Origin: Acinetobacter silvestris
GTDB lineage: Bacteria; Pseudomonadota; Gammaproteobacteria; Pseudomonadales; Moraxellaceae
Reading direction: 5' to 3'
NCBI RefSeq assembly: GCF_002135235.1
Contig: NZ_NEGB01000002.1
Coordinates: forward strand, 62,001-126,000
DNA length: 64,000 nucleotides
Of this stretch, positions 52,590 to 60,529 are shown piece by piece (within the stretch, counting starts at the first letter, position 1; the number at the start of each line of letters is the position of its first letter). Made by a program: the position numbers and the translations under genes. Below the pieces are notes generated by a model. It did not search any database. It was given only the letters and a program-made list of their open reading frames with translations, and had not been told where the DNA came from.

Positions 52590-55500
52590 TTAACTAACCC
52601 ACTTATCATCATTCATAGCCAAAGTTTTAACTAGCTCAAATACTGTTGAAACTTTTTCTGTAAACATTATAAAATCATAACTATTGGGTAAATCGACATC
52701 TAGAACTTTAGAAATTTCAAGTTTTACAATTTCACTTTGTTGAGCATCCTTCCACCAATCTTGAACCAGAACTTTCGGAGTTGTATTCAAAAGTGCAGTT
52801 ATTAGGTCTTTAGCTGCCAGCTTCACTTGCTGCTGCTCATCTTTCGTTAGTTTGTCTTTTAAGAGCAGATCATAGATTTCTAACTCGTCTTCAGTTAGAC
52901 CTTCTCTGATATGACGTTGATCTTCTTCTTTAAGACCTTTTGTAAATTTCTGAAGTTCGTCAAACAATTGCTCAGTTGCCGTAGCACCAGAGTTATAACG
53001 ATCAACCATCTGCTGATAACGTTCTGCAAAGTTAATACGACCACCATTTTGCTTAAGCATTTGAATGATTTTCTTTTCAAGAAAGGCACGCATATCAGCA
53101 ATAGCAATATTTTTATGCTTGGTTTCTTTAAACTGTTCTTTCAGCTTGTCAAAATCCACAGTACTTAGATCCCATTTTTGACCATGAATCAAACTGTAGC
53201 TTTCTTTAAAATCTTTAACAGTCTTCACAGTGTCTTCATTGATGACTACGCTTCTATCCAATAAATCGGAAACTGAAGTACCAGATTCATCCAAATCCTG
53301 ACGCTCAATCATCGCTTCAATAAAACCATGGAGGAATTGAATCACTGACACAATTGGTCTAGGTTTTACCAATATATTCGGTTTACATGCCTCATATAAA
53401 GCTGCGACTGTATTAAAATGAACATTAAAGGTTTTACGATACTCGTCTTTTTCTAATAATTGATCTGCATATTGCTCAAATAAAGCATTCTCTTTAAACG
53501 TACCGCCGGTCTCATTACGAGTTTCTAGGATTTGATTCAGATCAATGTCTTTAGACTCGCAATATTCTAGAGTCTTAGTAATCGCTTCATCCAACATTTG
53601 GAAAAGCACTGTTTTATCTTGTACTGGAGCATCTATTTCACCATCTTCTCCGGTGCCTTGACCATAATCTTTTAAGGCTGTTTTTAGATTCCTGAATACG
53701 TTGTAATAATCAATGACTTCACCATTTCTTTTCTCTACAAGTTCACCCTCTGTATTCTTAATGCGGTAGGAAGTCACTCGGTTGGCACGAGCAATCGTTT
53801 GCATCAACGTATGGCCTTTCATAGGCTTATCTAAATACAGGGTTGAAACAGTTGGCGCATCAAAGCCTGTAAGCCACATTGCACACACGAAGACAAGTTG
53901 TAATGGATGCTCTGGATTTTTAAAATTATCCTCAATATCAGCCCCATTGACATCGAGTTTACTGAGACGATCAATATGTGGCTGGATGTCTAGACCCTGT
54001 TTATCAAAGCGCTCTTTTTCCGAACTTGGATCACTAATCACTACCGCCATTTGTACGGTACTCATATATTTTTGGCGCTGTTTCAAACGGTGTTTTTCAA
54101 TATCATTTTTAGAGTTATGAATTCGAGTTTGTAGGTTTTTTTGTTCTTCCTTCCAAAGTTTTGAAACCTTGTCGAACATACGTACTGCTGTGAATTGATC
54201 CACCGCAACCATCATACCTTTACCCAAATACCCACGGCGTGGGAAATGGTAAACAATATCTTCAGCGATACGATCTAGACGATCATCTCGCTTAATGACT
54301 TCTAGCTCAGTTGAAAACTTACGCTCTAGCTTTTCTTTTTGAGCATCATTTAACTCTTCATCTTCTAATATTTCAGCGAGCTCTTCATTGAGATCGTCAT
54401 TTTGCAATAACACCTCAGGTACTCGCTTTTCATAGAAAAGCGGTAATGTTGCCTTATCTTCAATGGCCTGTTGGAAGGTATATTCAGAAACGTATTCACC
54501 AAACCACTGCTTGGTCTTCTTTTGTTTTAGAATGGGTGTACCTGTAAAAGCAAGAAAATGAGCGCCGTCTAAGCCTTTACGCATATTCTCTGCTAATGAT
54601 TCATATTGGGTACGATGCGCCTCATCAACAATAACAATGACTTCACGTTCAGAAGGATCGAATAGCTGTGGATACTCTTGACCTTTTTCGTATCTAAATT
54701 TTTGAATTAAGGTAAATACAATCTTGGTATTTTGACTCAGCAAGGTTCGAAGATGAGTACTATTTTTCGGTTGAGCAGCCTCAACCTCTGTGACGGCTTG
54801 TGTATAAATGAAATTTTTATAAATCTGATTATCTAGATCTTCTCGGTCGGTAATCACGACAAAACTAAAATTACCCGTGACTTTACGATAAATCTTTCTG
54901 ACGTAAAAAATCATTGAGAAACTTTTACCCGAACCTTGTGTATGCCAAAACACCCCAAGGCGACCTTTCAACTCATCACGTTTCAAGAAGTTTTGGAAGG
55001 CATGATTTACCCCTAAAAACTGATGGTTTTGGGCAATAATTTTATGTTTTTCATTTTGGAATAAAATAAAATTTTCGACATAATCCAATAATCTTTCAGG
55101 ACGACATAGACCACGAAGCAAGTATTCAATACTTATGCCTCGTTCTTCGATATCTTCTTTATTGACCTTTTCCTTTTCCTGGTCCACACGTAACCAGTTA
55201 AAGAAATGTTCCCACTCAGCCGTAAAACTTCCGAGCTTTGTGTCTGTCGCATTTGAAAGTACGCAGAAGGCATTGGTTAAAAAAAGTTGAGGAATATCAT
55301 TCTTATAATTTTTTAGATTGTCATCAAAAGCATTCTTGAGCTTCACATTTGAATTTTTAAGCTCTATGAATACCAGTGGTAGACCATTTATATACAGGAT
55401 TAAATCAGGACGGCGATAGGCACAATACGGTGTGCGTCCTGTAGATTGAATCCATAATTGTGAAACCACTAAAAACTCATTGTTTTCTGGATTTTTAAAA

Positions 55501-55880
55501 TCAATCAATTTTAAAAATTCATTTTCATGTTTTTCGCCGTGGACATCTTCATAAGTAATCGAAGCACCATTACGAATATCAGCATAAAGCTCCATATTGG
55601 CTTTAATAGCCGACATAGACCCACGGCGCTCCATTAGTTTTAATACAGCAGTCTCTATAACATCTAAAGAGACTTGGGGATTCAATTGCACACATTTAGC
55701 AATCACACGGTCTTTTAAGATAACTTCTTTTTTGTCTTTACGACCTGAACCATCATTTAAGTCACTTGAATCTGTGGTATAGCAATTGAGATGCTGATAA
55801 TCAAACTCTGTGCTTAAAATCTTAATGGTTGCTTGTTCAATGTCATCTTCACTAATAAAGTTACGTGTTACTTTTGTCAC
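52590..55880 (-). CDS. hsdR: Type I restriction enzyme, subunit R (translocase/nuclease)
   Basis: 1096 residues, full length. The N-terminal nuclease has RPDLILYINGLPLVFIELKN (D...ExK, about 157-173). The SF2 motor follows: FWHTQGSGKSFSM (Walker A, about 313), VIVDEAHRTQYE (DEAH, about 417), AFTGTPI, and VFVCAMWLTGFDAPTVSTLY with IARANRV (motifs V-VI). The C-terminal 300 residues are helical and bind the HsdM/HsdS complex. With HsdS and HsdM it forms the R2M2S1 enzyme, which pulls unmethylated foreign DNA and cuts it far from the site. The gene is third in the operon, 45 bases after hsdS. Frame intact. Confidence 0.95.
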   Translation of the reverse strand: MTKVTRNFISEDDIEQATIKILSTEFDYQHLNCYTTDSSDLNDGSGRKDKKEVILKDRVIAKCVQLNPQVSLDVIETAVLKLMERRGSMSAIKANMELYADIRNGASITYEDVHGEKHENEFLKLIDFKNPENNEFLVVSQLWIQSTGRTPYCAYRRPDLILYINGLPLVFIELKNSNVKLKNAFDDNLKNYKNDIPQLFLTNAFCVLSNATDTKLGSFTAEWEHFFNWLRVDQEKEKVNKEDIEERGISIEYLLRGLCRPERLLDYVENFILFQNEKHKIIAQNHQFLGVNHAFQNFLKRDELKGRLGVFWHTQGSGKSFSMIFYVRKIYRKVTGNFSFVVITDREDLDNQIYKNFIYTQAVTEVEAAQPKNSTHLRTLLSQNTKIVFTLIQKFRYEKGQEYPQLFDPSEREVIVIVDEAHRTQYESLAENMRKGLDGAHFLAFTGTPILKQKKTKQWFGEYVSEYTFQQAIEDKATLPLFYEKRVPEVLLQNDDLNEELAEILEDEELNDAQKEKLERKFSTELEVIKRDDRLDRIAEDIVYHFPRRGYLGKGMMVAVDQFTAVRMFDKVSKLWKEEQKNLQTRIHNSKNDIEKHRLKQRQKYMSTVQMAVVISDPSSEKERFDKQGLDIQPHIDRLSKLDVNGADIEDNFKNPEHPLQLVFVCAMWLTGFDAPTVSTLYLDKPMKGHTLMQTIARANRVTSYRIKNTEGELVEKRNGEVIDYYNVFRNLKTALKDYGQGTGEDGEIDAPVQDKTVLFQMLDEAITKTLEYCESKDIDLNQILETRNETGGTFKENALFEQYADQLLEKDEYRKTFNVHFNTVAALYEACKPNILVKPRPIVSVIQFLHGFIEAMIERQDLDESGTSVSDLLDRSVVINEDTVKTVKDFKESYSLIHGQKWDLSTVDFDKLKEQFKETKHKNIAIADMRAFLEKKIIQMLKQNGGRINFAERYQQMVDRYNSGATATEQLFDELQKFTKGLKEEDQRHIREGLTEDELEIYDLLLKDKLTKDEQQQVKLAAKDLITALLNTTPKVLVQDWWKDAQQSEIVKLEISKVLDVDLPNSYDFIMFTEKVSTVFELVKTLAMNDDKWVS

Positions 55881-55925
55881 AATTGATCCCCTATATCCCT
55901 CTAAATACGTCTATTTTTTTATAAT

Positions 55926-57134
55926 TTACTGTTCTTGCATTGATGATGGAAACTGAATATCTAAGTTTTCCACTGATAGTTTTCCTGAAATTAACCTAGG
56001 TAATAGGTTATTTCTCATTATTTCCAATTTCACATTACTTTCTTCCAAAATATTTAACTCAGAATAAATTGGAACAGCTATAGCTTCAAAGCTATCAACT
56101 AATTGTTTAGGTGGAATCAGTATTTTTTGCTTGCCAATTTGATTAGGGCTTAAATGTAAAACATTCGCACCATTTGCAAATTCTTTTATATATTCTGAAA
56201 ATCCAGAATATTTAAAATAACAATAAGTAAAAGTAGATGAATAGATTTTGGGTACTAATTTCACACAATCTAAAGAAATAATCGCAAACTCAAAGTTTAA
56301 CTTTGGTACTCTAGCAACACGTCCAACTACAGCTCTGTCTTGAGTCATATCCGTTACAGCCATGACGATATCATCTTGATAAGTTTTTTGATTATTCGCA
56401 TATTTACCATTGTAAAATTTCAATCCATTGCGGCGATAACCGCCACCACGATTAAAGTTTTTCAGATTGACAAAAGGTAGGCTCTCATCAACAAACTCAT
56501 CATGAATTTCAGGACTTGTATAAGACTTACCTTTTACAACATCAATAAACTCACCAGAATTGATAGTACGCCAATCTTTCGGAATCCCTTTCTCAAACTC
56601 TGTATTTTCCCAATTTGGAAAACGAAAACGTACAAACCATTCTTTATATAGCTCTTCAGCCATACTTTCTAAAATATGGATACGCTTTTTATTGTTTTCG
56701 ATTAAGTCATCATAAGTAGACAGGATGGCAGAGATTTTTTTCTGAATTTCAAATTGAGGAATTTTTATCTTCAATTTTTGAAGATGATTCTGATTCAGTG
56801 TAGGTACACCAGCCCCGGCATTAAAATTCTCAAGATGCATTTCCTTCAAATAGTAATAAACATATTTCGGCAAATTATCTCTAAAACTAATAGAGTATAA
56901 TGTTGTATTTAAAGGCCAAGATTTTTCAGTAATATACTGTACTTCACCTAATGTGCCAGATCGCCCTGTAACAACAATTGGAGGGGTAGCTTTAAAATCA
57001 TTATGAAAATCTTTAATTCCAGAACTTGCAACAATAGGAAATTTACCATTAATGATATTTTGATTAGGTAAATCATGTCCCCGTTTTAACCTAACTAAAT
57101 TATCAAAAATATCATCACGCCATAAATTACTCAT
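55926..57134 (-). CDS. hsdS: Type I restriction enzyme, specificity subunit S
   Basis: 402 residues with two target-recognition domains. TRD1 (1-~150) starts FDNLVRLKRGHDLPNQNI and ends in the conserved helix IQKKISAILSTYDDLIENNK. TRD2 (180-360) begins FEKGIPKDWRTINSGEFIDV and ends QLVDSFEAIAVPIYSELNIL. The paired coiled helices set the spacing of the bipartite DNA site. The target cannot be read from sequence. Its ATG overlaps the hsdM end by 8 bases, typical of translational coupling. TRDs are the parts most often swapped between strains. Confidence 0.93.
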   Translation of the reverse strand: MSNLWRDDIFDNLVRLKRGHDLPNQNIINGKFPIVASSGIKDFHNDFKATPPIVVTGRSGTLGEVQYITEKSWPLNTTLYSISFRDNLPKYVYYYLKEMHLENFNAGAGVPTLNQNHLQKLKIKIPQFEIQKKISAILSTYDDLIENNKKRIHILESMAEELYKEWFVRFRFPNWENTEFEKGIPKDWRTINSGEFIDVVKGKSYTSPEIHDEFVDESLPFVNLKNFNRGGGYRRNGLKFYNGKYANNQKTYQDDIVMAVTDMTQDRAVVGRVARVPKLNFEFAIISLDCVKLVPKIYSSTFTYCYFKYSGFSEYIKEFANGANVLHLSPNQIGKQKILIPPKQLVDSFEAIAVPIYSELNILEESNVKLEIMRNNLLPRLISGKLSVENLDIQFPSSMQEQ

Positions 57135-59364
57135 TACAAACTCCCTTCATATTAGCGTTGATAATATCTTCTAAAATTTTCGCTTCTTTCGTTAAGTTAT
57201 TAAATAACTCTAAAGACGTGCTCAAATAATCTCTAAACTCTTCCTCTGTACGCCCGTCCTCTTCAATCACGACACCCACATAACGACCAGCATTTAAAGA
57301 ATAATCCTGCTCTTTCACCTCATCAGGGGTCGCCAACTTACAAAGACCTGTAACATCTTCATATTCAGCATTTGGGAAACGTTCTTGTAACCATGAAATA
57401 TGATTAAAGAAGTACTCAGCTTCGCCACGGTCAGCTTTGATATCAGCAAGCAATGCTTTAACTTCTTTAATATCTGCTGTTAAAGCATTAAGCTCTTTAA
57501 GCTTTGCATCCTTAACTTTAAGCACATCTTTTTTATCAATTACCTTAGCTTCGGCAACTTCAGCACGAGTGAGTTTGACTAACTCATTATGAGCTTTTTC
57601 TTTTTCACGAATCGCTTTATCTAAAACTTTAGCTTCATCTGCAATAGCTTTAAAGAACGGCGTAAAACCTGCTCTTAATGTCTTTTGTGTTTTATTCAAA
57701 GTAGAAACTAAATCTTTAGTGACTACTTGAGGGAAAGCCTTCACATAAGCATCAAAGCTTTGTTTTAACGGCGTAAGAGCATGCCAATGTTCATTAAGTG
57801 CCTCTACACTTTGAACAATAGCTAAATCATCTTTTAATGCTTCTTTAAGTTTATTAAAGCTTGGCTCTACATGTGGCACAGTTGCCTCAAGTTTTGCCAT
57901 ACCTTGTCTAAAGTAATCATCAACCAAACTGATATATTCATGATTACGGCCCTTATGAAGCTTACTAATCATGGCAATGTTTAGTACCTGCTCATCTGTA
58001 AAGTCACGGTGCGCACGGTCGATCTGTCTAAAGATGTTACGCGCATCAATAAACAAAATTTTGTCGTCTGTTTTATTTTTATCAAAGAACCATAGCGTTG
58101 CAGGAAGCGTTACCGTATAGAACATATTTGATGGCAATGTCAGCATGCCATAAATCAAGTTATTCTCGATCAACGTTTGGCGAACATCTGCTTCTGAGTT
58201 ACGAGCATCTGAAGCTGAGTTCGGCATAACCAAAGCAGCACGACCACTATTAGATAACTGAGCTTGCTGTGCATTTTTTAATGATGAGGCAAACAAGTTA
58301 ATCCAAAGATAGTTTGCATTTGGAACAGTTTCTGTCTTGGCTGCATTATCATCAGTTTTTTTCGCTTTAGTTTTATTGCGCGGTAAACCATAGCTATTAA
58401 AACGAGGATCTTTTTCAACTGTTGCAAGTGCTACATCATCCACGTTAAATGGCGGGTTAGCCATGATATAGTCAAACTTCTCAAAGCCTTTAAATGGGTC
58501 TTCTGCATAGGAGTTTGCTTGCTGAATTTCGCCTTTAAGCCCATTCACGAACAAGTTCATTTTGGCAAGTTTGACCGTATCTAAGGTCTTTTCCTGACCA
58601 TATACAAACAAACTATTGGTATCTCCGGCTTCACCAAACTTTTTACTTAATTCTTTACGGCGCTCTACAAATTGTAAGGACTGCACAAACATACCGCCTG
58701 AACCACAGGCTGGATCATAAACAGAGCCATTATACGGTTCTATCATTTCAACCATTAAACGCACAACAGAAGTTGGTGTAAAGAATTCACCGCCTTTTTG
58801 ACCTTCAGAAAGTGCAAACTTGCCCAGGAAGTACTCATAGATTTTACCGAATACATCACCAGAAGCATCCGCAGGGATATTTGAAAAGCTGCGTACTAAG
58901 CCATGTAATGCCTGTTTACTCTGGGGTAACCGGTTAAAGGCTTGATAATCATCTTTAGGTAATACTCCTTTAAGATTTGTTTTAGTATCATCTTGATGTT
59001 CTTCAATAGCCTGCATAGCTTCTTTAATTTTTTTTGCCAAGTCTTCTGTTTCAGGCAATTCTAATAAATACTTATAACGAGCATTATCAGGTAGGTAAAA
59101 ACCAACCTTACTAATTGCTATTGATTTAATCATGTCCTGAGTTGGGGCTTGGGGAGCACCACTGCGTCCAGACCCGATAGGTTGTTGTATTTCTTTTAAG
59201 ATTTTTTCTTCTGCTGCACTATATTTATTGTCTGCAAATTTTAAGAAAATGAGGCCAAGCACAGGAGTCGAATACTCATTGGGTTTCAAGTCTGTATTTG
59301 CACGTAAGCTGTCTGCTGCAGACCAAAGTTGATCTTCCAACTGTTTTAATTCAATGAGGTTCAT
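57127..59364 (-). CDS. hsdM: Type I restriction enzyme, N6-adenine methyltransferase subunit M
   Basis: 745 residues, longer than the usual 500-550 because of an extended helical C-terminus (KAFPQVVTKDLVSTLNKTQK; EKEKAHNELVKLTRAEVAEA). The N-terminal helical domain (QLEDQLWSAADSLRANTDLK) is followed by the methylase core: SAM motif VYDPACGSGGMFVQSL (about 216) and catalytic NPPFNVDD (about 301). With HsdS it methylates adenines in host DNA to protect it. First gene of the operon, 60 bases after the XRE regulator. Confidence 0.95.
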   Translation of the reverse strand: MNLIELKQLEDQLWSAADSLRANTDLKPNEYSTPVLGLIFLKFADNKYSAAEEKILKEIQQPIGSGRSGAPQAPTQDMIKSIAISKVGFYLPDNARYKYLLELPETEDLAKKIKEAMQAIEEHQDDTKTNLKGVLPKDDYQAFNRLPQSKQALHGLVRSFSNIPADASGDVFGKIYEYFLGKFALSEGQKGGEFFTPTSVVRLMVEMIEPYNGSVYDPACGSGGMFVQSLQFVERRKELSKKFGEAGDTNSLFVYGQEKTLDTVKLAKMNLFVNGLKGEIQQANSYAEDPFKGFEKFDYIMANPPFNVDDVALATVEKDPRFNSYGLPRNKTKAKKTDDNAAKTETVPNANYLWINLFASSLKNAQQAQLSNSGRAALVMPNSASDARNSEADVRQTLIENNLIYGMLTLPSNMFYTVTLPATLWFFDKNKTDDKILFIDARNIFRQIDRAHRDFTDEQVLNIAMISKLHKGRNHEYISLVDDYFRQGMAKLEATVPHVEPSFNKLKEALKDDLAIVQSVEALNEHWHALTPLKQSFDAYVKAFPQVVTKDLVSTLNKTQKTLRAGFTPFFKAIADEAKVLDKAIREKEKAHNELVKLTRAEVAEAKVIDKKDVLKVKDAKLKELNALTADIKEVKALLADIKADRGEAEYFFNHISWLQERFPNAEYEDVTGLCKLATPDEVKEQDYSLNAGRYVGVVIEEDGRTEEEFRDYLSTSLELFNNLTKEAKILEDIINANMKGVCNE

Positions 59365-59424
59365 AATTTTTCCAAATCAATTTATAAATTAATCTGCTCA
59401 ATATCTTGAGCAATATTTTTGAAG

Positions 59425-59739
59425 TTATGCTTTTTGCAACGACGAGATAAACTTTTGAATCATTTCCCTTTCAGACTCTGGTAGACATTGAATTGAGTTT
59501 GCGATGGGGTCAGTACCTAAATCTGAATATTGATCAGTGCGTCCAAGTAAGTAATCGGCAGATACATTCAGCACTACAGCAAGTTTAAAAAAGTTCTCTA
59601 AAGACGGCTTTCGAGCACCAGCTTCGATATGTGAAATTGACGTTGATGGGATACCTGTTTTGTCAGCTATATCTTGCTGCGTCATTTTTCGTTGTGTTCT
59701 TATTTCTTTGAGCCTTGTACAAAACAGCGCAGAATCCAT
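59425..59739 (-). CDS. XRE-family regulator leading the restriction operon
   Basis: 104 residues from ATG 59739 (MDSALFCTRLKEIRTQRKMT). A longer frame to 59802 would start inside the promoter, since a TATATAT -10 lies about 59803-59810; ATG 59751 is an alternative. The HTH is classic XRE: MTQQDIADKTGIPSTSISHI, EAGARKPSLENFFKLAVVLN, then VSADYLLGRT. Such C-protein-like regulators delay restriction until methylation is complete. Several TCGACA boxes flank its promoter, suggesting self-regulation. It runs straight into hsdM with no terminator visible. Confidence 0.82.
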   Translation of the reverse strand: MDSALFCTRLKEIRTQRKMTQQDIADKTGIPSTSISHIEAGARKPSLENFFKLAVVLNVSADYLLGRTDQYSDLGTDPIANSIQCLPESEREMIQKFISSLQKA

Positions 59740-59763
59740 CTCAATCAACATAAAACACCATAA

Positions 59764-59836
59764 ATCGACAATTAAAACTTGACTAAATCGACAAGTTTTC
59801 ATATATATATTGATAGTATTTTATTGTCTATTTCGA
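59764..59836. promoter_or_regulatory. XRE/hsd promoter region with TCGACA boxes
   Basis: ATCGACAA occurs at 59764-59771 and 59787-59794, and TTCGACAA at 59832-59839, on both sides of the leftward promoter (TATATAT -10 about 59803-59810, TAGACAAT-like -35 near 59824). Further boxes are at 59911-59917 (CTCGACAA) and 59972-59977 (TTCGACG). Spacing of the first two is 23 bases. They probably bind the XRE protein and could control both the restriction operon and the rightward mini-ORF transcript. Confidence 0.55.
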
Positions 59837-59877
59837 CAAAAAGACATCTTTAAAAGAAATTTAAGGAGGAAAATTAT

Positions 59878-59901
59878 ATGAATAATATTGTATGTGCATG
59901 A
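59878..59901 (+). CDS. Seven-codon mini-ORF with a very strong ribosome site (possible leader peptide)
   Basis: TAAGGAGG lies 9 bases before ATG 59878, the best ribosome site of the region, but the frame is only MNNIVCA and a TGA. The stop falls inside an 8-bp stem (59896-59903 with 59925-59932). So translation of the mini-ORF could open or close the hairpin upstream of the next gene at 60052. Alternatively it is the start of a gene lost by mutation. Confidence 0.4.
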   Translation: MNNIVCA

Positions 59902-59932
59902 GTGCATTATCTCGACAATCCTGTACTCATGC
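59896..59932 (+). promoter_or_regulatory. Hairpin overlapping the mini-ORF stop
   Basis: GCATGAGT and ACTCATGC pair perfectly around a 21-base loop that contains a TCGACA box. A second, longer pairing, ATGAAAGA (about 59955) with TCTTTCAT (about 59991), follows. No T-run. Position and overlap suggest an attenuator or RNA switch for the rightward transcript. Confidence 0.4.
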
Positions 59933-60051
59933 TTTCCATTCCAAATGACTGAAATGAAAGATTGTAAAATTTCGACGTTTTACCTTTGCATTCTTTCATA
60001 ACAGACGATTTAAGTAAATTTAAAGCACTAATTTAACTTAAGGATTCTCTT

Positions 60052-60357
60052 ATGAGTAACTCACCAAATCAGATCCCTGTTTTTATCCATCCAACGATTA
60101 AAAATCTGAATGTACGTCAAATTTCTAAAATTATTGCAACGAAGATTATTGAAGCCACGGCGCTGCAATTACATTTCAATTCATCATTTTGTAACCAGCT
60201 TTCTGTATCCAACCATCTTAATACTTATAAGGCAATTACTTACTTTGTTGATAATCAGTTTTTTGAAAAGTTTGGCTTTGGTCAATTTGAGCTAATTAAT
60301 GTAAGTACCATTTATGATGACTTGTTCAATGATTTTCAAAACATTATTTGGTATTAA
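60052..60357 (+). CDS. Hypothetical 101-residue protein
   Basis: MSNSPNQIPVFIHPTIKNLN, then IIATKIIEATALQLHFNSSF and FGQFELINVSTIYDDLFNDF. AAGGA lies 9 bases before the ATG. Small, soluble, mixed alpha/beta; no motif recognised. It is the only rightward gene between the restriction operon and the replication-like block and may be regulated by the upstream hairpin. Confidence 0.5.
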   Translation: MSNSPNQIPVFIHPTIKNLNVRQISKIIATKIIEATALQLHFNSSFCNQLSVSNHLNTYKAITYFVDNQFFEKFGFGQFELINVSTIYDDLFNDFQNIIWY

Positions 60358-60435
60358 AAAAGTTATCTAACTATCTAAATAAAACTATCATATTGAATTA
60401 TAAAGTTTTTAAAATAGATAAACATTATTTAAGAT

Positions 60436-60466
60436 ATCTAGATCATCTAACTTAGATGATCTAGAT
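60436..60466. repeat. 31-base perfect palindrome with surrounding ATCTA repeats
   Basis: ATCTAGATCATCTAA, a central C, TTAGATGATCTAGAT: two 15-base arms. Additional TTATCTAA-like units are at 60365-60382 and 60480-60488. It lies between the stops of two convergent genes, so it can be a terminator, but the AT-only repeats beside a DUF3987 gene also suit a replication origin. Confidence 0.6.
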
Positions 60467-60529
60467 AATTAGAAAAACAACTTATCTAAATCACCTTAAC
60501 TATATTTCAATAAGTTACCTTGATTTAGA

